The notes under the pieces are model-generated. The model was not told the DNA's origin. It did not search any database and saw only the letters and a list, made by a program, of their open reading frames with translations. The translations under genes and the position numbers were made by a program. Positions 7,281 through 12,317 of a stretch of DNA of 12,317 nt are shown piece by piece; the stretch's first letter is position 1; the number at the start of each line of letters is the position of its first letter. The DNA is from an uncultured Victivallales bacterium (GTDB lineage: Bacteria > Verrucomicrobiota > Lentisphaeria > Oligosphaerales > JAFGRS01). The DNA is taken from positions 1 to 12,317 of the forward strand of contig CAILKC010000224.1 in assembly GCA_903834675.1 (NCBI GenBank). The letters are read 5' to 3'.

Positions 7281-7324
7281 TTGAACCCGGAACCCGGAAC
7301 CCGGAACCCGGAACCCGGAACCTG
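7276..7324. repeat. Heptamer tandem array, GAACCCG (7 units)
   Basis: The array reads GAACCTT, then five perfect GAACCCG units (7283-7317), then GAACCTG. It begins inside the 3' end of repeat copy B, exactly where the array of copy A begins. The 7-nt period gives a 7-residue periodic peptide in any open frame, a useful sign that reading frames across it are artefacts. Such short arrays are prone to slippage. Confidence 0.9.
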
Positions 7325-7403
7325 CGCCCGACGGCTCGCAAACGGTCGTCAAGAGGGCAGAGTACCCGGCAGTTCGAAGGTCACTGAACAAAGGGGTCTT
7401 GCG

Positions 7404-9014
7404 ATGGCAGACATCTCCTACTTCGATGCGTTCTGCGTATTGGGTCGCGCTCTGCACACCGGACCGGACCAGCCTGCCACGGTTGACGAACTGCTCGGCG
7501 CCATGGACCACTTTGGCATCCATGAGGCGCTGGCCATCGACAGCCTGTGTACCTCCAGCAATCCCATGGCCGGCAATCGGCGCATCCTCGAACGGACTCG
7601 GAACCAGCCGCGCCTGCATCCCGCCTGGGCCGGCCTGATGACCCACAGCCGCGAGTTCCCGGAACCCCGTGAGTTCGTGGCACAGATGCGCGATCAGGGG
7701 GTCGGAGCCCTCTTCCTCTTCTACGGTCAGTGGGCTATCCCGCTGGAGGACTGGGCGATCGATGACCTGCTGGCCGAACTCGAGGCCAACCGAGCGCCGC
7801 TGTTCCTCTGCCCCAACAGCCAGATGGAGCCGGGGCGGATCGATCTCAGCGACTGGCGCAACATCGTGCGGCTCTGCCGCAAGTTCCCCGACCTGCCCGT
7901 GGTCGTGACCGAGAACCGGCTCTACCGCGGCCAACGACCGCTCTACGAAGCGCTGGCCGCCTGCCCGAATCTGAAGATCGACCTTTCGGCGCTTTGGCTG
8001 CACCGCCGCATCGAGTTCATCTGCCGCGAGTTCGGCGCCGAGCGCCTGGTCTGGGGCTCCTGCCTCCCCGAGCGCGGCCCGGGCGCCTCGCTCATGCAGC
8101 TGAACTACTCCGACATCACCCCCGAGGAACTGGCGCTCATCGCCGGCGGCAACCTGCGTAACCTGCTCTCCTGGAATCCCAAGGTCGAGCCCGTCGGCAG
8201 CCAGGTGAGCTTCCCCGCACCGGTTGACAGCCTGCACCGGAAAGTCCGCGAGCGCGCCTCCTTCCGGGATGAGAAGTTCTACGACTGCCACGGCCACATC
8301 GGCTGGTGCTGCCCGTATCACGTCATCGACGACACGCCCCAGGTGCTGGTGGCGGAGATGGACAAGCTCGGCGTCGAGGTCACCTGCGTCTTCAGCCTGC
8401 AGATCATGGGCGACGCCGAATATGGCACCGACGAGGTGCTCGAGGTCACCAACGCTTACCCAAACCGCTTCATCGGCTTCACCTACGTCAACCCGAAGTA
8501 TGGGGAGAAGCTGATGTTGCAGGAACTCGAGCGTGGCCTGCAACTCGGCATGCAGGGCGTCAAACTGCTGCCCAGCGCCTATGGCTCCTACGATGTCAGC
8601 GGCCCTCTCATCGACGTCGCCTGCCGCTTCGCGCACGAGCACAAACAGATGATCCTGAGCCATACCTGGGGATCGGCGGACCGCGTTCGCCAGCTCTGTC
8701 GCGACTTCCCCGACGCCCTGCTCATCTCCGGTCACTCGGCGGCGCACTTCGGCGCGGTCTGCCAGGAGTTTCCCAACCTCTACATCTGCACCTGCCCGTT
8801 CCTCGGCTGGAACAGCACCGAGCACTTCGTGCAGATCTACGGCGCCGACCGCCTGCTCTTCGGCTCGGACCTCATGGACCTGCCGATCGCCTGGGGCCTC
8901 GGCCCAATCCTCTACGCCAAGATCTCCGAAGCCGATAAGCGGAAGATCCTGGGCGGCAATCTCCGCCGTCTCATGGACCAGTACCACACTTGGCCCCACG
9001 GCTGGCCGCGCTGA
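7404..9014 (+). CDS. Tandem-domain amidohydrolase (amidohydrolase_2 family) with inactive N-terminal half
   Basis: This 536-aa protein carries two successive amidohydrolase_2-like barrels (about 1-270 and 285-536). The C-terminal domain keeps the metal ligands: DCHGH (His296, His298), LSHTWG (His420), ISGHSAAH (His444) and LFGSD (Asp489). It should hydrolyse or decarboxylate a small organic acid or lactone, as in the ACMSD and lactonase relatives. The N-terminal half aligns by eye (FDAFCVLG, LCPNSQ, VTENRLYRG, WGSCLP, and GGNLRNLL against GGNLRRLM), but all five ligand positions are replaced (Phe10, Val12, Cys136, Asn171, Cys220). ATG 7404 is preferred over upstream in-frame codons because AAGGGG lies 7 nt before it and the upstream frame runs through the heptamer array. 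It is the first gene of an operon, 76 nt before the dehydrogenase. Confidence 0.88.
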   Translation: MADISYFDAFCVLGRALHTGPDQPATVDELLGAMDHFGIHEALAIDSLCTSSNPMAGNRRILERTRNQPRLHPAWAGLMTHSREFPEPREFVAQMRDQGVGALFLFYGQWAIPLEDWAIDDLLAELEANRAPLFLCPNSQMEPGRIDLSDWRNIVRLCRKFPDLPVVVTENRLYRGQRPLYEALAACPNLKIDLSALWLHRRIEFICREFGAERLVWGSCLPERGPGASLMQLNYSDITPEELALIAGGNLRNLLSWNPKVEPVGSQVSFPAPVDSLHRKVRERASFRDEKFYDCHGHIGWCCPYHVIDDTPQVLVAEMDKLGVEVTCVFSLQIMGDAEYGTDEVLEVTNAYPNRFIGFTYVNPKYGEKLMLQELERGLQLGMQGVKLLPSAYGSYDVSGPLIDVACRFAHEHKQMILSHTWGSADRVRQLCRDFPDALLISGHSAAHFGAVCQEFPNLYICTCPFLGWNSTEHFVQIYGADRLLFGSDLMDLPIAWGLGPILYAKISEADKRKILGGNLRRLMDQYHTWPHGWPR

Positions 9015-9090
9015 GGGCAGTCCCGCTTCAGGGCGGTTTCAAGCGGCGCCGACAAGGCGGAAACGCATCCTTAACGTTAGGAGAGAGGCG

Positions 9091-10065
9091 ATGGAACGGC
9101 TGAAGGTAGTGGTGACAGACTACGTCTTTGACAATTTCGATGCCGAGCGGCGGATCCTGGACACGGCGAACGCCGACCTGGTGGTGTTGCAGTGCAAGTC
9201 GGCGGCGGAACTGATTCCCCAGGTGGCCGCGGCCGATGGGCTGCTGAACACCTACCTGCCCGGCATCGACGAGGCGGTTTTCGCCGCGGCGCCGCGCCTG
9301 CGCGCCGTGGTGCGTTACGGCATTGGGGTGGACACCATCGACCTCGCGGCGGCGACGCGGCGCGGCATCCTGGTCGCCAATGTGCCGGATTACTGCATCG
9401 AGGAAGTGGCCGACCACGCCCTGGCGCACTTTCTCAGCCTGAGCCGGAAGCTGTCCGTGTCAGACCGCAAGGTCAAGGCGGGACAGTGGTCCCTGGCCTA
9501 CGTCAAACCGCTGAAGGCCATCCGCGAGATGCGGGTGGGCATCCTTGGCTTCGGCCGCATCGGACGGGCCATCGCGGCGCGCCTGCAAGCCTTCGGCCCG
9601 GAGGTCGTCTTCTTCGACCCGCAGCTGAACGCGGACACCGCCGGCTGCAAGGCGGTGGACCTGGAGACGCTGCTGGCCAGTGCGGATGCCATCATCGTGC
9701 AGTGTCCGTCGACGCCGGCCACCCGGGGGCTGCTGGGCAAGGACGCCTTCGCCAAGATGCGTCGCCAGCCGATCCTGATCAACTGCGCCCGGGGCGAAGT
9801 GGTGGACACGGACGCGCTGGTGGAGGCGCTGCGCGCTGGAACGGTCTCGGGGGCCGGCCTCGACGTGCTCCAGGACGAGGCCGCCGTGGTCAAGAACCCG
9901 CACCCGCTGAAGGAGTTCGATAACGTGATCCTGACCCCCCACAGCGCCTGGTTCTCGTCTGCCGCGATCCCGAATCTGCAACGGCGGGCAGCTGAGGTGA
10001 TGGCCAGCGCGCTCAAGGGCCAGAAGCCGTCATCCCTGCTGAACCCGGAGGCGTGGCGCGGCTAG
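9091..10065 (+). CDS. NAD-dependent D-2-hydroxyacid dehydrogenase (CtBP/phosphoglycerate dehydrogenase-like)
   Basis: This 324-aa cytoplasmic enzyme is of full family length and would interconvert a 2-oxoacid and a D-2-hydroxyacid with NAD(H). The nucleotide-binding loop is GFGRIG at 153-158. The catalytic triad is in the usual order: Arg234 in NCARGEVVD, Glu263 in LDVLQDE, and His284 in LTPHSAW. RYGIGVDTIDL and NVPDYCIEEVADHAL match the C-terminal-binding-protein-like branch. AGGAG (9079-9083) lies 7 nt before ATG 9091. It sits between the amidohydrolase (76 nt) and the glycyl radical enzyme (62 nt), which suggests that it supplies or consumes a hydroxyacid in their pathway. The family and chemistry are secure; the substrate is unknown, and it is unlikely to be the serine-pathway enzyme in this setting. 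Confidence 0.94.
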   Translation: MERLKVVVTDYVFDNFDAERRILDTANADLVVLQCKSAAELIPQVAAADGLLNTYLPGIDEAVFAAAPRLRAVVRYGIGVDTIDLAAATRRGILVANVPDYCIEEVADHALAHFLSLSRKLSVSDRKVKAGQWSLAYVKPLKAIREMRVGILGFGRIGRAIAARLQAFGPEVVFFDPQLNADTAGCKAVDLETLLASADAIIVQCPSTPATRGLLGKDAFAKMRRQPILINCARGEVVDTDALVEALRAGTVSGAGLDVLQDEAAVVKNPHPLKEFDNVILTPHSAWFSSAAIPNLQRRAAEVMASALKGQKPSSLLNPEAWRG

Positions 10066-10127
10066 CCCGAACGGTCGAGAAAAGAGTGGCCCGCGAGGGG
10101 GGTTCCGTAGGACCAACACCTGCACGG

Positions 10128-12317
10128 ATGGACAGTATGGCTGAAATAGGCACATCAACGGGCGCCGCCGAGACGCTGCGGGTTCCCCTGGCGAGTGGCG
10201 TCACGACGCTGGCGCTGACCTTGCCGCTGCCGCTGCAGGCGCTGCGGGAGCGGGCCTTGCAGGTGCAGCGCGCTCCCTGTCCGGGCATTCCGGAGATCAC
10301 CCTGGCCGACGCTCGAGCCTGGCAGGCGCACACCCCGGATGAGGACTGGCTCACCTGGCGGGCACGGCGCTGTGCCGAACGCCTGCGCGCCCTGCCCTTC
10401 GCGGTGGAGCCGGGCGAGTTGATCATCGGCAAACCGCGCTTCCGCGCCGCGGCGCCAGGCGAGGAAGCCCAGCTCCAGCAGGCCAGGCAGATCCTGTCGA
10501 CCGTGCCGCCTTTTCCGGGCGGCGACCCTGGCCATTTCCATCCCGATTACGAGACCCTGTTCCGCCTGGGCATACAGGGGCTGCTCGACGACATCCGGCG
10601 TCGGCACCAGCGCCCGGAGACCACGGTCGGCCAGCGCGTCTTCTACGAGGCCTGCACCCTGGTTATGGAGGGGCTCTCGGGGTTCATCCAGCGGGCGGCG
10701 GAAGCCTGTGCGGCGCAGGCGCTGGCAGAGCCCGCCGAGGCTGGGCGCTGGCTTGAGTTGGCCCAGGTTTGCCGACGAGTGGCCAGCGCGCCTCCGACGA
10801 CCTTCCATGAGGCGATTCAGCTTCTCTTCCTGACCGAGATCGCCCTGTGGTTTGCCGAAGACCATGGACTGACCAGCCCCGGCCGCCTCGATCGCACCCT
10901 CCTGCCCTTCTACACGGCCGACCTCGCGGCGGGACGCAGCACCCCGCAGTGCGCCTTCGGTTTGATCTGCTGCCTCTACATTCATATGAACCGCATCCTC
11001 TGGCCCGGCAGCGCGGTGGCGGTCATGGTCGGGGGCCGGGATGCAGCAGGCCGCGATATCACCAACGATTTGACCTATCTCTGCCTGGGGGCTCGCGCGG
11101 CGACCCGGCTGGTGTATCCGACCGTGGGTCTGGCCTGGCAGGCGGACACGCCGGACGAGCTCATGGACTTCAGCCTGCGCCTGCTGGCCACCGGCGTCGG
11201 CGATCCGGCCTTCTTCAACGACGATCTGATCGCCGAGGGACTGCGCGACCACGAGGTGCGTGCCGAGGATGTGCATAACTACATGAACTCGACCTGCGTC
11301 GAGATCAAGGTGGTCGGCGCCTCGAACATGTGGGTGACGGCCCCCTACTTCAACTGTCCGCAGGCGCTGCTTGAGGTGCTCGGGCAGCTCGCCCGTGGCG
11401 AGAGCGCGGCGCCGACCTCGTTCGCCGCTCTGCGGGACCTGGTGCGCGAGCGCCTGACCGACACGATCAGCGCCGCCGCCCGTTCCCTCGACGTGGTCTG
11501 GAAGGCCCGCGCCGAACGCGGCTGTTTCCCCCTGGCCAGTTGCCTGATTCACGACTGCCTGGAACGCGGGCTGGACTTCGACCGGGGCGGCGCGCGCTAC
11601 CACTGGGTCGAAAACTCCTTCGTCGGCCTGGCGAACCTGGTTGACAGCCTGCTGGCCATCCAAGTGCTGGTGTTTGACGAGCAGGCGCTGTCGCTGCGGG
11701 ATTTCCAGGCCGTGCTCCAGGCTGACTTCGCCGGGCACGAGCCGCTGCGGCAGCGCCTGCTGAACGATCTTCCCAAGTACGGCAATGACCAGGCGCGCGC
11801 CGATGCGCTGGCTCGAGACTGGGCCGATTTCCTGAGCGAGACCACGGAAGCCCAGACCGTCGGCGGGCATCGCTACGTGCCGGGGTTCTTTTGCTGGGTC
11901 ATGCACGAACGCCTTGGCAGCCAGACGGGCGCCACCCCCGATGGCCGCCGCGCCGGGACGCCGCTGGCCGACGGGGCCGGCGCCGCCCAGGGCCGGGAGA
12001 CCTCCGGACCGACCGCTGCCGTACTCTCGACCACCTGCTGGTCACACCGCAAGGCCCTGGGGGGCCTGGTACATAACATCAAGTTCTCCCGCGCCCTGCT
12101 CGACTCCCCGGCGGCACGCCGCGCCGCCCGCGGCGTCATCGAGACCTACCTGCGCCGCGGCGGCTTCGAAATCCAAGTCAACGCGGTCGGCCGCGAAACC
12201 CTCCTCGAGGCGCAGGCGCAGCCGGAGCTTTATGGGGATCTACTGGTGCGCGTGGCCGGGTACTCAGACTATTTTGTGCATCTGAACCGCGCCACGCAGG
12301 ACGAGGTCATCGCCCGC
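10128..12317 (+). CDS. Glycyl radical enzyme, pyruvate formate-lyase family (3' end beyond window)
   Basis: The frame has 730 codons and no stop before the edge. Family marks are ELIIGKP near the N-terminus, active-site Cys390 with Glu392 (NSTCVEIK), a VENSFVGLANLVDSLLAI stretch, KYGND (550-554), PDGRR (604-608) and the radical loop RVAGYS with Gly711. Only a few C-terminal residues should be missing. The enzyme makes a thiyl radical from the glycyl radical to cleave C-C, C-O or C-S bonds. Cys-x-Glu argues for a dehydratase, decarboxylase or C-S lyase rather than true pyruvate formate-lyase. At about 740 aa it is shorter than glycerol or choline enzymes. The start is uncertain: ATG 10128 or 10137 lacks a good Shine-Dalgarno, and GAGGGGGG lies 25 nt upstream. 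It needs a radical SAM activase, not seen here. It is oxygen-sensitive, hence an anaerobic role. Confidence 0.95.
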   Translation, partial: MDSMAEIGTSTGAAETLRVPLASGVTTLALTLPLPLQALRERALQVQRAPCPGIPEITLADARAWQAHTPDEDWLTWRARRCAERLRALPFAVEPGELIIGKPRFRAAAPGEEAQLQQARQILSTVPPFPGGDPGHFHPDYETLFRLGIQGLLDDIRRRHQRPETTVGQRVFYEACTLVMEGLSGFIQRAAEACAAQALAEPAEAGRWLELAQVCRRVASAPPTTFHEAIQLLFLTEIALWFAEDHGLTSPGRLDRTLLPFYTADLAAGRSTPQCAFGLICCLYIHMNRILWPGSAVAVMVGGRDAAGRDITNDLTYLCLGARAATRLVYPTVGLAWQADTPDELMDFSLRLLATGVGDPAFFNDDLIAEGLRDHEVRAEDVHNYMNSTCVEIKVVGASNMWVTAPYFNCPQALLEVLGQLARGESAAPTSFAALRDLVRERLTDTISAAARSLDVVWKARAERGCFPLASCLIHDCLERGLDFDRGGARYHWVENSFVGLANLVDSLLAIQVLVFDEQALSLRDFQAVLQADFAGHEPLRQRLLNDLPKYGNDQARADALARDWADFLSETTEAQTVGGHRYVPGFFCWVMHERLGSQTGATPDGRRAGTPLADGAGAAQGRETSGPTAAVLSTTCWSHRKALGGLVHNIKFSRALLDSPAARRAARGVIETYLRRGGFEIQVNAVGRETLLEAQAQPELYGDLLVRVAGYSDYFVHLNRATQDEVIAR

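Larger units (their letters stand above)
6838..7403. other. 566-bp divergent intergenic region rich in repeats
   Basis: This region separates the - strand beta-helix gene from the + strand amidohydrolase operon, so it must carry both promoters. I find no convincing -35/-10 pair for either; CATAAT on the - strand (complement of 6864-6869) is an isolated -10-like hexamer. From 6944 it is a mosaic of repeat modules. CTTGTATGAGA occurs at 6944-6954 and 7051-7061. A 16-nt inverted match joins 7016-7031 and 7212-7227. ATGAGACTTGCCG (7056-7068) is the inverse of 7229-7241. The full repeat and its heptamer tail follow (7135-7324). The last 80 nt lead into AAGGGG before ATG 7404. Open frames that cross the region look like chance products of high GC. 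Confidence 0.75.

Noticed and set aside
7276..7324. Tandem array considered as a CRISPR
   Set aside because: The units are 7 nt and contiguous without spacers; no cas gene is present.
6864..8999. 711-codon open frame on the - strand
   Set aside because: It covers the repeat-rich intergenic region and runs antisense to the amidohydrolase. It reads through the heptamer array as a 7-residue periodicity, a typical artefact.
9023..9046. CCGCTT/AAGCGG hairpin between amidohydrolase and dehydrogenase
   Set aside because: A 6-bp stem with a 12-nt loop and no T-run is too weak to call an attenuator or terminator in GC-rich DNA.
10155..11906. Long open frame of 583 codons on the - strand
   Set aside because: It lies antisense to the glycyl radical enzyme frame, which carries all family motifs. 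The antisense peptide shows no recognisable domain and is explained by high GC and codon bias.

Overview
The window is GC-rich, densely coding bacterial DNA: seven protein genes, six on the + strand and one on the - strand, and no RNA gene. The gene content is a sigma-54 enhancer-binding regulator, a xylose-isomerase-like TIM barrel, a GxGxxG FAD oxidoreductase, a large secreted beta-helix protein with carbohydrate-binding modules, a tandem amidohydrolase, a D-2-hydroxyacid dehydrogenase and a glycyl radical enzyme. This suits a carbohydrate-degrading lineage with an anaerobic lifestyle, such as the PVC group (Lentisphaerota, Kiritimatiellota, Planctomycetota), Armatimonadota or Hydrogenedentota. 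The taxonomic guess is inference only; there is no marker gene here.

Layout. Positions 1-140 hold the right part of a dispersed repeat ending in a heptamer array, followed by a promoter-like TTGACA box and the regulator (212-1597). A second promoter of the same design precedes an isomerase/epimerase and an FAD oxidoreductase, which sit 19 nt apart (1695-2513, 2533-3783) and are surely cotranscribed. The - strand beta-helix gene (3871-6837) converges on them. A 566-bp region (6838-7403) separates it from a divergent + strand operon. That region holds the best copy of the repeat (hairpins plus a GAACCCG heptamer array) and a shorter relative of it. The second operon runs: two-domain amidohydrolase (7404-9014), D-2-hydroxyacid dehydrogenase (9091-10065), and a glycyl radical enzyme (10128 to the window edge, only its last few residues missing).

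Functional reading. The second operon looks like an anaerobic catabolic module: a metal-dependent hydrolase or decarboxylase, an NAD-dependent 2-hydroxyacid/2-oxoacid enzyme and a radical lyase or dehydratase. The radical SAM activase that the last enzyme needs is not in the window and is expected just downstream. The first operon looks like sugar isomerisation and oxidation, next to an exported glycan-binding or glycan-cleaving beta-helix protein. The substrates cannot be read from the sequence.

Most notable points: (1) the amidohydrolase is an internal duplication whose N-terminal half has lost all five metal ligands that the C-terminal half keeps; (2) a structured repeat family with a variable heptamer tail lies in front of two transcription units; (3) the regulator has a receiver-like domain without the phosphoacceptor Asp; (4) the glycyl radical enzyme is a short member with a Cys-x-Glu active site and unknown substrate.
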